Shown here: one piece after another, positions 53,005-61,828 of the stretch
Layout: every line of letters begins with the position of its first letter
Position numbering within the stretch: the first letter of the stretch is position 1
From: CAZHZT01 sp964537285
GTDB lineage: Bacteria > Bacteroidota > Bacteroidia > Chitinophagales > Saprospiraceae
DNA: 64,000 nt
Direction of reading: 5' to 3'
NCBI GenBank assembly: GCA_964537285.1
Contig: CAZHZT010000008.1
Coordinates: forward strand, 1 to 64,000
Notes under the pieces: generated by a model
Seen by the model: the letters and a program-made list of their open reading frames with translations, nothing else
What the model was told of the DNA's origin: nothing
Database searches by the model: none
Program-made: the position numbers and the translations under genes

Positions 53005-53895
53005 ATGAATAGAAAAAATTTTTTACGAAAAACACTACTCGGAGCAGCTGGTCTGGCTGTAGGGAAATCCGTTTTAAATGCTAAAGAAAATACAACGGCC
53101 CGGTCTACTTATGATAAATTAATGGATCAGGTTGGATTCAATCATTTACCAAATAAAGAGGTTAGAACTATGAAATCTGTATTGCATAAAGCAGCAACCA
53201 GAGGCCACGCCAATCACGGCTGGTTGGACTCCCATCATACATTTAGCTTTGCTAATTATTACAATCCTGATCGCATGAATTTTGGAGTACTTCGGGTACT
53301 TAACGATGATGTAGTCGCTCCGGCACGTGGCTTCGGCCGCCATCCTCACGACAATATGGAAATTATCTCCATTCCTTTAGAAGGCGATCTGGAACATCAA
53401 GACAGCATGGGCAACAAGGCTGTTATCAAACAAGGTGATGTACAGGTGATGAGTGCCGGAACGGGCATCATGCACAGTGAGTATAATAAGAATAAAGACA
53501 AACAAGTGAAGTTCTTGCAAATCTGGGTATTTCCGAATCGCAGAAATGTAGAACCTCGTTACGATCAGATCACTCTTGAAAAAGAGAAGCTAAATAACCA
53601 ATTTCACCAGATCCTCTCGCCTGATGCCAATGATGAAGGCGTGTGGATTCACCAAAACGCTTGGTTCCATCTCGGAAACTCAAACGAAGGGTTTAACGAG
53701 ACTTACAAGATCAAAGATTCTAATAATGGCGTATATGCCTTCGTTCTTGAAGGTAAGGTGACTATTAACGATCAGCCTTTAGGCCAACGCGATGGCTACG
53801 GTGTCTGGGATACCGAGTCCATCCATATAAAAGCGGACAGTAATGCCAGGGTGCTGTTGATGGATGTGCCTATGCGGTTAACGGCCAACGGTTAA
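53005..53895 (+). CDS. Pirin-family protein with Tat-like leader
   Basis: About 296 aa from the ATG at 53005 (the TTG at 52981 is less likely). The leader NRKNFLRKTLLGAAGLAVG resembles a twin-arginine signal with an RK variant; pirins are otherwise cytosolic. The bicupin core is clear: HPHDNMEIISIPLEGDLEHQ, VQVMSAGTGIMHSEYN, FLQIWVFPNRRNVEPRYDQ. The metal ligands His and Glu are present. Pirins can act as quercetinases or redox sensors. The last residues RLTANG come from a TTAACGG repeat. Confidence 0.9.
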   Translation: MNRKNFLRKTLLGAAGLAVGKSVLNAKENTTARSTYDKLMDQVGFNHLPNKEVRTMKSVLHKAATRGHANHGWLDSHHTFSFANYYNPDRMNFGVLRVLNDDVVAPARGFGRHPHDNMEIISIPLEGDLEHQDSMGNKAVIKQGDVQVMSAGTGIMHSEYNKNKDKQVKFLQIWVFPNRRNVEPRYDQITLEKEKLNNQFHQILSPDANDEGVWIHQNAWFHLGNSNEGFNETYKIKDSNNGVYAFVLEGKVTINDQPLGQRDGYGVWDTESIHIKADSNARVLLMDVPMRLTANG

Positions 53896-53975
53896 CGGGG
53901 AACGGGGTTTGAGGCCTTCGGCCATCAAGGCCGAAGGCCTTTAAATTCGTTTCCCGTTAACCGTTAACCGAATTA
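53876..53975. terminator. Long repeat-rich hairpin between convergent genes
   Basis: CGGTTAACGG repeats on the left, GAGGCCTTCGGCC / GGCCGAAGGCCT in the centre, CCGTTAACCGTTAACCG on the right. It overlaps the pirin stop and reaches the end of the permease gene. Confidence 0.7.
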
Positions 53976-55163
53976 ACTTCTGAGTAGATTTTTTTCGCTG
54001 CCGAATTTGCGAATGCTTAGCAAGATGCCGAGGGCCGCAAATGCGAGTAAAGAAAAAAACACGATCACTAAATATGAGGTGGAGATGGTGCCTGCGATAA
54101 TTTCTCTGGTAGCCAGGGCAATATTTAAAATAGGAACCAGGGCCGTCAAAAAGTTTAGTTGAACTTCTGGTAGTATACCTGCAATTAAAGGAACGATAAC
54201 TACGAAAGTTAGGGGTTGAATGATGCTTTGGGCTTCCTTAAACGATTTGGCATACACACATATAGGGATGAGCAGACCCGCGAAAAATACGGCTAAGGGG
54301 ATCATCATGGCGATCACCAAAAAGATAGCGCCTGGGTTAAGCAATTGCAAAACAATAGACTTCAAAAATTGAGGCAGGTCAGGGTTAATTTGTAGGGCTA
54401 CAAAAATGCCCAGTATGGTCAATAGGCCTGATAATAATCCACTCAATGCGATTACGCCCATCTTGCCTAGTAATATCTGTAAGCGACTAACCGGCATACT
54501 CAAGATGGTTTCTATTGTCCCTCGTTCCTTCTCTCCGGTAAATAAATCGATAGCTGGGTACATCGCTCCGAACAAGCAAAATAATACAAAAAAATAGGGG
54601 AGCAGCCCGCCCGCCATTTTACCCAACGACTCCTTGGTTGAATACACATTATATAGAGAAACGTCAATCGGGTTAATGCTTTCTCTGCTGGCCTTTAAAG
54701 AATCGAGGCGATTTTGCAAAACAACGCCCTCAAAGCGATCAAGCGTAGTTCGAATACGCTGGTAGAGGAGGCTATCTTGTGTAGCATTAAAGCGGACTTC
54801 GAGCTCAACGGTTTGCCATCTTTCCAGTTGTTGGTCAAAGTCAGAAGGGATGATCAGCGCAATATCGAGACTGTCTTCCCGGATAAGTTGGTTATATTTA
54901 TAGGGCTTTATGTTCTCAAGGATTAAGATGTCTTTACGGAGTTTTAGGTCATCAACCAGTTTTTTTCCATTATCATTTGAAGTAATTGCCATTCTAATGA
55001 TTTGTTTCATAATGGTTTCCGAGTTCCCTTTTGTCAGGCTTGTCGTTAGTGAAAGGATTACAGGGATAAGCAGTAAGGGGACGAAGATCATGATCATCAG
55101 TGTTCTTCGGTCGCGAAGGGTATCTTGTAGTTCTTTAGAAAATATTGTCCAGAGGGTACGCAT
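53973..55163 (-). CDS. ABC-2 type transporter permease (NatB-like)
   Basis: Membrane protein of 396 aa: one helix at about 20-40 (MIFVPLLLIPVILSL), a long outside loop to about 185, then five or six helices including FFVLFCLFGAMYPAIDLFTGEKERGTIETILSMPVSR, the conserved ABC-2 block. It resembles the NatB Na+ exporter permease. The ATPase partner is not next to it: upstream is the tRNA region. Confidence 0.9.
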   Translation of the reverse strand: MRTLWTIFSKELQDTLRDRRTLMIMIFVPLLLIPVILSLTTSLTKGNSETIMKQIIRMAITSNDNGKKLVDDLKLRKDILILENIKPYKYNQLIREDSLDIALIIPSDFDQQLERWQTVELEVRFNATQDSLLYQRIRTTLDRFEGVVLQNRLDSLKASRESINPIDVSLYNVYSTKESLGKMAGGLLPYFFVLFCLFGAMYPAIDLFTGEKERGTIETILSMPVSRLQILLGKMGVIALSGLLSGLLTILGIFVALQINPDLPQFLKSIVLQLLNPGAIFLVIAMMIPLAVFFAGLLIPICVYAKSFKEAQSIIQPLTFVVIVPLIAGILPEVQLNFLTALVPILNIALATREIIAGTISTSYLVIVFFSLLAFAALGILLSIRKFGSEKNLLRS

Positions 55164-55293
55164 TAAAAGTAGTTTTTAAATGGCAATTAGCGATTAGTTG
55201 TTAGCTGTTTGTAAATTGCTAATTGCCACTCGCTATTTTGGCAATGATAATAAAAATTATCCGGCAACACTGGTGTTTTTAATAAAATAGTTG

Positions 55294-55301
55294 TACTTTT
55301 G
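55294..55301 (+). promoter_or_regulatory. Likely -7 box for the tRNA
   Basis: TACTTTTGCATTCCG resembles the TAnnTTTG promoters that precede Bacteroidota tRNA genes. It is 163 bp upstream of the tRNA; the -33 box is poor. Confidence 0.45.
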
Positions 55302-55464
55302 CATTCCGAAAAAAGGAAGGGCATGAGGGTTCTTTCTTTGTTGACTCAAGTTGTGATGAATTAGGAGGGGTTTGTGAAAAACGGAGCTGATAGGCGAAGT
55401 TTTGAAACAAAAAAACCGACGATTTAGCTTCCTTTTAAGGAATTGCGATTTGTATTAATTAAAT

Positions 55465-55538
55465 GGCGAGGTAGCTCAGCTGGTTAGAGCGCAGGATTCA
55501 TAATCCTGAGGTCGAGAGTTCAAGTCTCTCTCTCGCTA
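55465..55538 (+). tRNA. tRNA-Met (anticodon CAT)
   Basis: A cloverleaf folds: acceptor GGCGAGG/TCTCGCT, D-arm GCTC/GAGC, anticodon stem CAGGA/TCCTG with loop TTCATAA, T-arm GAGAG TTCAAGT CTCTC. CCA is not encoded. The anticodon stem lacks the three G-C pairs of an initiator, so it is an elongator tRNA-Met; a tRNA-Ile with modified CAT cannot be excluded. Confidence 0.93.
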
Positions 55539-55580
55539 CAATGAAATATGGGGCTCTTTTCGTGAGCTGCAAACTTATAG

Positions 55581-55636
55581 GCAGCTCAGCTGGTTAGAGC
55601 GCCCGTACAAGATGTCGAGAGTTCAAGTCTCTCTCT
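55581..55636 (+). pseudogene. Broken tRNA copy
   Basis: AGCTCAGCTGGTTAGAGCGC (D-arm) and GTCGAGAGTTCAAGTCTCTC (T-arm) repeat the intact tRNA 43 bp upstream, but the anticodon arm is replaced by 11 unrelated bases and no acceptor stem can form. The 570 bp from the tRNA to the next gene hold nothing else I can identify. Confidence 0.8.
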
Positions 55637-56110
55637 TTAATTTGTCTTTGTAGCAAAAAAAGTGGTAAGCTCACTCTGATTTTGCCATAAATCCGGGGTA
55701 TTGGTTATCACTTCCCTCTCTTTTTTTCTTTCCTGTCAAGTATCTGGGGGCTACAGTGTGTCTTTCTTCTCCTGTAGTATTCAGTCAGCCTCCAAAGAAA
55801 TCATTCCCGATTCTTTCCAATGGTTTGAAGATGGATTGCTTTGTCGGGTGCTCGAAGAATGGATTTTCTTATGGTACTTTCCAGGGCTATCTATACAAAG
55901 CTTGAGTGTTTTGAAAAAAACTTCTTTTTAAGAAAACCAAGTACTTTTTTTGTAAATCAAAAGCTGATGGATTTATTCATCAAATATGATTACAAATTGT
56001 AACTTTTTTAACAAGTTCTGCAAAACATGTCAAAGAAAAAGGGTTTTCTTTGACGCTTTTGTGAATGGTGTCAAAAAAATACAGAAATCTAGCCAGGAAT
56101 TTTTTATAAA

Positions 56111-56521
56111 GTGAAAAAAATACCCATTTCTATTCAAGAACAGGCAAGGAACAGCGTTGAGCAGTACAATCAGGAAAATCAAACGCAATACCTAATCCAC
56201 TTCAGAGGCAGGTTTGCCTATTTGGATCGGATGGATAAAAATGTTAACACTCAAATCGGGCTTTTGGCTTTTGATCCCCAAACCCAAAAATGGGCTTTTA
56301 CCGTTTTTAAATACAGTTCTGGAAAGTACGATCCTGATGAATGGATGTTTCCCGGGCGGGACTTGCTCGACGGTACTATCGAAGGAGCCATGAATGCAGG
56401 TATGCACATCTATCCTCCTTCACCAGGGCTCCGCTTTGGATGTAATCCCTTGGGTTGCCGGCTGGTCCTTTTCTTACTGCCCATCAGGATCATTTCCTTG
56501 CAGCTTAAAAAACTTTACTAA
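56111..56521 (+). CDS. Small hypothetical protein, possibly frameshifted
   Basis: Protein of 136 aa from GTG 56111. The centre (WAFTVFKYSSGKYDPDEWMFPGRDLLDGTIEGAMNAGMHIYPP) looks like a short conserved hypothetical protein of Bacteroidota. The last 30 residues (RFGCNPLGCRLVLFLLPIRI) are unlike the rest and may come from a frameshift. No signal peptide. Just upstream of the Y1 transposase unit. Confidence 0.55.
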   Translation: MKKIPISIQEQARNSVEQYNQENQTQYLIHFRGRFAYLDRMDKNVNTQIGLLAFDPQTQKWAFTVFKYSSGKYDPDEWMFPGRDLLDGTIEGAMNAGMHIYPPSPGLRFGCNPLGCRLVLFLLPIRIISLQLKKLY

Positions 56522-56571
56522 AATTGAGCAAAAGCGAGATTTATTGCGAAAAGTACGGGTACATCCGTAAC

Positions 56572-56627
56572 GGCGAATTCATTCGCCGAAGAAAACTACA
56601 ACATCCTACTTGGCGAATAAATTCGCC
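56572..56627. repeat. REP-like palindromes left of the Y1 transposase
   Basis: GGCGAATTCATTCGCC (56572-56587) and GGCGAATAAATTCGCC (56612-56627). Confidence 0.85.
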
Positions 56628-56645
56628 GCTACTAATTGCAAAAAA

Positions 56646-57335
56646 ATGAAGCAAGAAATTAAGACAGAATACAAAAATCGATTACCGCATATTGCTCCGA
56701 TTGGAGCCACTTTCTTTGTTACTTTTCGACTGGGGGACAGCCTGCCGCAAGCAGTGATTCAGCGGTTGAAACAGCAAATGGACAGTAAGATTGAGCAATT
56801 AAAAAGGCAACAACCCAAGGGATACAAAGAAAAAATCAGACAACAACACAAATTGTTTTTCAAGCAGTATGACCACCAACTTGATGAGCTACCTTTCGGA
56901 AACTGTTATCTGAAACAGCCCGAAGTGGCTAAAATTGTAGCTGATAAATTACACGATCTGGATGGCAGTAAATATGATCTGATAGCCTATTGTATTATGC
57001 CGAATCATGTTCATTTATTATTCGATACGTCCATTCAGATAGTGGACAAGGACGGATTTTATTTAGAAGAAGTGCCTGAAAATTACACTCAATTGTATCA
57101 AATCATGAAGTCAATCAAAGGCAGTACTGCATATCTTGCGAATAAGCTTCTGAATCGAACAGGAACGTTTTGGCAGAAAGATAGTTATGATCATTTCATC
57201 AGAAATGAAAAGGAATTCTGGAATATCATCCGCTATATTCTGCAAAATCCTGTTCGTGCTAATTTGGTTGAAAAATGGGAGGATCATAAGTTTACTTACC
57301 TGGCGAATAAATTCGCCGGTACAGTACACCTGTAA
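56646..57335 (+). CDS. REP-associated tyrosine transposase (Y1/RAYT)
   Basis: About 229 aa from the ATG at 56646; the earlier TTG lies in a palindrome. The Y1 core is visible: AYCIMPNHVHLLFD gives the HxH (HUH) metal site, and the helix YQIMKSIKGSTAYLANKLL carries candidate catalytic Tyr, followed by GTFWQKDSYDHFIRNEKEFW. Such enzymes cut single-stranded DNA at REP palindromes. The same palindrome flanks the gene on both sides, and on the right it is part of the last codons (ANKFAGT). Confidence 0.93.
   Translation: MKQEIKTEYKNRLPHIAPIGATFFVTFRLGDSLPQAVIQRLKQQMDSKIEQLKRQQPKGYKEKIRQQHKLFFKQYDHQLDELPFGNCYLKQPEVAKIVADKLHDLDGSKYDLIAYCIMPNHVHLLFDTSIQIVDKDGFYLEEVPENYTQLYQIMKSIKGSTAYLANKLLNRTGTFWQKDSYDHFIRNEKEFWNIIRYILQNPVRANLVEKWEDHKFTYLANKFAGTVHL
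57302..57317. repeat. REP-like palindrome right of the Y1 transposase
   Basis: GGCGAATAAATTCGCC, identical to the left copy at 56612, inside the 3' end of the gene. Confidence 0.88.
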
Positions 57336-57350
57336 CCGCGAATAAATAAA

Positions 57351-57725
57351 ATGGCAGGGCTAACGAATACACCTTCTTTCAAAGGAGACCACATCTCTCA
57401 AATACCGGCTTTGCAGTTACTGCAAAACCTGGGATTCACCTACCTCACACCAGAGGAGGCCCTGGAAATACGCGGCGGGAAAACAACTGGGGTACTACAG
57501 GAAAGTGTACTTCGGTAACAGCTTATAACTATCAACTCCATCACGTATAAGAATAAAGAATATCCTTATACCGATAGTAATATTTCAAGCGGTATTCAAG
57601 CCCTTAAAAGTGCACCACTCCAAGAGGGCATGATTGCCGCTAATGAATTTATCTATGGTTTGCTAACGTTAGGCCTCTCATTAGAACAGACTATTGAAGG
57701 AGATAAAAAAGCTACCCTACTTTAA
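57351..57725 (+). pseudogene. hsdR fragment (type I restriction subunit) with internal stop
   Basis: The translation ALQLLQNLGFTYLTPEEALE, RGGKTTGVLQESVLR, stop, QLITINSITYKN, EGMIAANEFIYGLLTLGLSL, EQTIEGDKKATLL matches the start of type I HsdR proteins. An in-frame TAA stands at codon 56 (57516-57518), where homologues seem to have Lys, so one base change may explain it. The match ends at 57725, about 125 codons of some 1000. No hsdM or hsdS is present. Confidence 0.8.
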
Positions 57726-57828
57726 ATCCCAAAACAAGATTCATTATGATTACTCAAGACAAGTTAGTAACAACGAAGTTTAGATTACTTCACTTAAGTA
57801 ATTCAGGGGCGATTTTCTACCTGTTTTT

Positions 57829-58788
57829 TTACGCTTGTTTTTTCCATCGCTTCACCGCATGTAAATAGGCACTGGGCTCAGAATAGCCTAACAGGTAGGC
57901 AATTTCCAAGGTTTTCATTTTGTTCCCTTCCGATAAATAGAAGGCCATTTCTTTTTTTATGTCATCTGCAATTTTTCTAAAAGACAGGCCTTCCTGGCTG
58001 AGTTTTCGCTGAATGCTCCTTTGGCTGAATGGAAACAGCTTTGCTACCTGCTCAAAGCTTGGCAATTCCGGCTTACACATATTTAAGGTCATCGCTCTTA
58101 CCTGTCGGGAGAATTCCCCATAATCTGCAGCTTGGTTGGTCAGCATCAACATGAACTTAGGCAAGATAATATCGATTTGTTTAATGCGCCTGTGGTTGAT
58201 CTCTGCCGTCAGAACTTCGCTGTCAAAATAAATCGAATGGACCGGTCCTCTAGTCAAGCCCACATCTAGTGACTTTAAATGAGCTTCCGTTGGGGCGTAC
58301 GGTAGTTGTAGCTCCAGCAAATACGTCTCCGGGACCATCAGTTTTAGTTCCCGGTACATAAAACAAAAAACAGCATCTAAAAGATGGCCGCGTACATGAT
58401 CGTTCTCAATCGGGCTGTGCAATTGAATAGCGTAGGTACTTCCCTCTTGTTTGGTTTTTAAATAGACCAATGGAAAGGTCTCATCCAGATATTTTTTCAG
58501 GAATAGAATGGCTTGCTCAATGCTTGAACAATTTAACGACAATTCTGCGATTAAGCCCAGTGCTTTCAAATTGAGGTAACAGCCATAGTCCCATCCCAAA
58601 TTGGGGTTGTTCGATCGTTGGAGTATTGCTTTGAATACGCCTAAAAACGCTTCCTTAGTAACTCGATTGTCGAACGTACAAACATCAAGTTCAGGATTGG
58701 TTAGATGCTGCCTTAGCCCAGACTCAGCGATGCCTAGCAAACTTCCGTAAGCAAATAAATTGGCAATATGTGGTGCAGCAATTTTCAT
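57829..58788 (-). CDS. AraC-family transcription regulator
   Basis: Protein of 319 aa with an Arabinose_bd-type N-terminal domain (to about 210, including SIEQAILFLKKYL) and a C-terminal AraC HTH (FPFSQRSIQRKLSQEGLSFR ... TLEIAYLLGYSEPSAYLHAV). It resembles the OruR/ArgR-like branch. Divergent from the next gene with 86 bp between, which it probably controls. Confidence 0.92.
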   Translation of the reverse strand: MKIAAPHIANLFAYGSLLGIAESGLRQHLTNPELDVCTFDNRVTKEAFLGVFKAILQRSNNPNLGWDYGCYLNLKALGLIAELSLNCSSIEQAILFLKKYLDETFPLVYLKTKQEGSTYAIQLHSPIENDHVRGHLLDAVFCFMYRELKLMVPETYLLELQLPYAPTEAHLKSLDVGLTRGPVHSIYFDSEVLTAEINHRRIKQIDIILPKFMLMLTNQAADYGEFSRQVRAMTLNMCKPELPSFEQVAKLFPFSQRSIQRKLSQEGLSFRKIADDIKKEMAFYLSEGNKMKTLEIAYLLGYSEPSAYLHAVKRWKKQA

Positions 58789-58874
58789 ATAATATCCAGC
58801 ATAATAAACTTGGCGTAAAATATCAATTTTTCAGATTCCGGGAAAACTAATTTTGCTGTATAAAAAAAATAATC

Positions 58875-59702
58875 ATGAATCAATTACAGCAATCGCTCCT
58901 CGCCAATGCCTTGTTTTCAGGTGTTTCCGGTACGCTTCTCCTTGTCTTTCATGCCCAGCTCGCAGACTTATTTAGCCTTGAGAACAGCACTGCATTTTGG
59001 ATCATCGGCATCGCCTTGCTCTATTTCACAGCAACTATTGTGTACGAAATAAAAATGCAAGGGCCAAGAGCTGTTCTTTGGATCATCGCACAAGACTTTC
59101 TCTGGGTGATCGCCAGCCTTGTTTTACTCGTTTGGAATCCTTTTTTAATTTCTTTTGCCGGAAATCTCATCATTGCCCTTGTGGCTTTGGGGGTATTGTT
59201 AATGGCGATCAATCAATCGGTAGCCTTGGCAAAAGTAGATAATAGCCCGGATACTCCAGAAATGAAACAGATCCAGTTTGAACGTGTCTTTAGCATGGAC
59301 AAACAGGCTACCTGGGAGGTGATCGCAGATGTAGCAAACTACCATCAGGTAGCCCCGAATATCGACGATGTGAAAATCATTTCTGGCCATGGTGCAGGAA
59401 TGGTGCGTGCTTGTTCTCATGGCAAGGATAGCTGGACGGAAACCTGTACATTATGGGAGGATGAAAAAAGATATGCCTTCGAAGTCAACACGGCTGCACC
59501 CGACTATCCCTATCTTTTTAAATATTTGCATGGGTATTGGGAAGTTGAAGAAGTGGAACCGGCTACTACCAAGGTAGTGCTGCGTTTTAGGTTTCAATAC
59601 AAAAGCAGACTGCAAAATTTATTAATACACCCGTTTCTAAAGGGGAAATTCACTACAATTGTGGAGGAACTTTTGGGTAATTGGGAAAAACTTGTTTTGT
59701 GA
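58875..59702 (+). CDS. Membrane protein fused to SRPBCC domain
   Basis: Protein of 275 aa. Residues 1-120 contain four hydrophobic helices; from about 130 a START/SRPBCC lipid-binding-like domain follows (QFERVFSMDKQATWEVIADV, CSHGKDSWTETCTLWE, VVLRFRFQYKSRLQNLL). The fusion could bind or move a hydrophobic ligand at the membrane; ligand unknown. Divergent from the AraC regulator. Confidence 0.82.
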   Translation: MNQLQQSLLANALFSGVSGTLLLVFHAQLADLFSLENSTAFWIIGIALLYFTATIVYEIKMQGPRAVLWIIAQDFLWVIASLVLLVWNPFLISFAGNLIIALVALGVLLMAINQSVALAKVDNSPDTPEMKQIQFERVFSMDKQATWEVIADVANYHQVAPNIDDVKIISGHGAGMVRACSHGKDSWTETCTLWEDEKRYAFEVNTAAPDYPYLFKYLHGYWEVEEVEPATTKVVLRFRFQYKSRLQNLLIHPFLKGKFTTIVEELLGNWEKLVL

Positions 59703-59769
59703 AAAGGGGCTAAGAACTAAGTTGAATAGCCCAAAAGTTCATAGAGGCATTAGTCATTGCTACTTTTAA

Positions 59770-59940
59770 TTAACCGACTTGGAATAGCTTCCCCGTCACC
59801 CAATACAGGTCTATTGCACCAGACTTTTTGTCGGTATCAAGTTTAAAGGGTGTTTCTCCAAACGGGAGGCTCGCCAGGTATTCATCACCCACCTTTTTAA
59901 TGTCATTTAAAAAGTGAATGCCCCATTCCTTTTGATTCAT
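59770..59940 (-). CDS. Doubtful short ORF
   Basis: About 56 aa from the ATG at 59940 (MNQKEWGIHFLND ... GETPFKLDTDKKSGAIDLYWVTGKLFQ). The sequence looks protein-like but no family or ribosome-binding site is evident, and it may be a remnant. Confidence 0.4.
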   Translation of the reverse strand: MNQKEWGIHFLNDIKKVGDEYLASLPFGETPFKLDTDKKSGAIDLYWVTGKLFQVG

Positions 59941-60419
59941 GGGTTCGTTCAATTACGCCCATACTGAGTGGCACAGGCAATTGATGAGTACACTTTGTAC
60001 CTTGTAATTCCTTAATTCAGGCATGATTTTGTCTTTTAAAAAGTGAATGAAATTCCTTTCTTACATTTTAGACAAAACCCAAAATGGGTGTGTGACAGAT
60101 ATTGGTGTTTTTTCAATAACCAATTGTAAAAAAAAGACCCGGAGAATTTCCGAAAAATAAAGGGGTATCTGCTCTTCAAACCACTCATGAAAAACTAGCA
60201 AATGAATTGTGAACTACCCGGGTAGTCATTTCAAGATTATCTAAAAATATGGAATTACAGAGGCTACACCAATTGAAGTGAAGTTGTATTGTGCTCAATG
60301 ATCCGGATTGATACGACTCCTTTATGATAATAAGCCATCCCCTTTGGCGCTTCTTGGTTCTTATGATTTCAGGATTAACAACTGCTTTCTGCCTGCAATA
60401 TCAATTTCCGTTACAGGGT

Positions 60420-60585
60420 TTAAGTAGTTCACGGAATTGGGCTACCAAACAGATGATAGCTATTTTGCGCTGAATCAAGGCGCGAAAACCGCGCTTGGCC
60501 TTTGTTAAGTAAGGCTTTGAGCAACGCAGAGTCAGCGCAAAAGAGCATCATATGGTTATGTAGTTTAATTCCGTGAACTACTTAA
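60420..60585. repeat. Family C-type element, copy 3 (166 bp, different interior)
   Basis: Ends TTAAGTAGTTCACGGAATT and the exact complement, as in copies 1 and 2, but the interior is different (palindromic TTTTGCGCTGA...TCAGCGCAAAA). The rest of the 59953-60985 gap shows no gene. Confidence 0.88.
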
Positions 60586-60920
60586 GTCATTATTGGGGTC
60601 AATGACTATGTTTTCATCTGCAAAGTCAGCCCATTGTCCAGGCCAGAGAAAGCAACACGCATTTTGGCTTCTCTCTTTTGGTGATTGGGCGTAATTCTTC
60701 TGATAAAACATACTCAGGAATTCGCAGGCAACTGGTTAGCGCTGTCAGGTCAAAAGGGATAAAAAGCAAGCAGTAAAGGGTTCCAAGAAAGACACATAGT
60801 CCGGTTCATAATTTTAGTTAGTTTAGAGTTAGTTGTATATAGCTTGAAAAAAATAATTGAGTATTTGACATGCTCTTTACTACGCACTCTTGAAAATTTT
60901 ACAGATATTAACTTCTTATA

Positions 60921-60954
60921 AGTGCATATTTAGTGCAGCAGTGCTAGTAGTGCA
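60921..60954 (+). promoter_or_regulatory. AGTGCA repeats upstream of the TetR gene
   Basis: AGTGCA at 60921, 60932 and 60949 and AGTGCT at 60940, 32-65 bp before the start. Possible operator for self-regulation; no clean palindrome. Confidence 0.5.
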
Positions 60955-60985
60955 TTTTTTTTAGTATAAAAGCGCCATTTTTATT

Positions 60986-61612
60986 ATGAAATTAAAAGAG
61001 AAGATTCTTATTAAGGCTGTTGAGTTGTTTAACGAAAGGGGAATATCTTCAACATCACCAAATCAAATAGCTGCTGCATTGGATATTAGCACTGGTAACT
61101 TGACTTATCATTTTAAAACCAAAGCAATTTTAATAAAAGAAGTTTATGAAAAAATGTACGAAGACTCGCGTGATTTTATAAAACTGGAAGGATACTTAAC
61201 TTTAGAGGATTTTAGGAGGATTTTTATTGCTTTCCGGGGTTTTATGCGAGAACACAGTTTCTTTTTTCAAGACTTATTTTTCATTCTTAATCATTATCCT
61301 GAAGTGGGCAAATTATATGAAGAATCCAATTTAATGCGCCTGGAACGAGGAAGGTTACTTTTTGAACATTATATAGAAACGGGTAGGATGATCCCGGAAA
61401 AAGAAGGGATAAATTATGATTTTTTAGCCCATAATGTATGGATGGTCGCAGCCTTTTGGAATCTGCAAAGCAAGATTTTTACTCCGGGTGTTCTATTCGA
61501 TAAACCAATGGGTTTGGTGGATATGACATGGTATATGATCTTACCTTATCTTACCAAAAAGGGAAAGGAGGAGTACGATCAAATCAATGATTATTTGAAA
61601 AAAAACAAATAA
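60986..61612 (+). CDS. TetR-family transcription regulator
   Basis: Protein of 208 aa. The N-terminal HTH is clear (ILIKAVELFNERGISSTSPN, then IAAALDISTGNLTYHFKTKA). The C-terminal ligand domain is helical and resembles the YsiA/DUF TetR group. Its target is not evident from the neighbours, which are gene fragments. Confidence 0.92.
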   Translation: MKLKEKILIKAVELFNERGISSTSPNQIAAALDISTGNLTYHFKTKAILIKEVYEKMYEDSRDFIKLEGYLTLEDFRRIFIAFRGFMREHSFFFQDLFFILNHYPEVGKLYEESNLMRLERGRLLFEHYIETGRMIPEKEGINYDFLAHNVWMVAAFWNLQSKIFTPGVLFDKPMGLVDMTWYMILPYLTKKGKEEYDQINDYLKKNK

Positions 61613-61654
61613 AACAGGAAGTTCTCAAGAGTAGCCCAGATAGAAATAACCCAT

Positions 61655-61828
61655 ATGATTGATTTTAAGAAACTGAAACAACTCTATAATTTTGGAAAGG
61701 ATTTAACCATTTCGGATATACAAACCATCCTGAAAAGTTCAAAAGTACGGCTGTTTGCAGCTGAGGAATTCCTAGTCATCGAAGGACAAAAAAGAAAAGA
61801 AGTACTGGTAAGCAAGTTTATATTTTAG
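61655..61828 (+). pseudogene. N-terminal fragment, Crp/Fnr-like
   Basis: 57 codons (KLKQLYNFGKDLTISDIQTI ... VRLFAAEEFLVIEGQKRKEV) resembling the start of a cyclic-nucleotide-binding regulator, cut at about 61795 where another reading frame takes over. Confidence 0.5.

Noticed and set aside
55581..55636. Second functional tRNA
   Set aside because: No acceptor stem and no proper anticodon arm can form.
55701..55931. 76-codon ORF after the tRNA copy
   Set aside because: Hydrophobic and Ser-rich without family or ribosome-binding site; likely chance.
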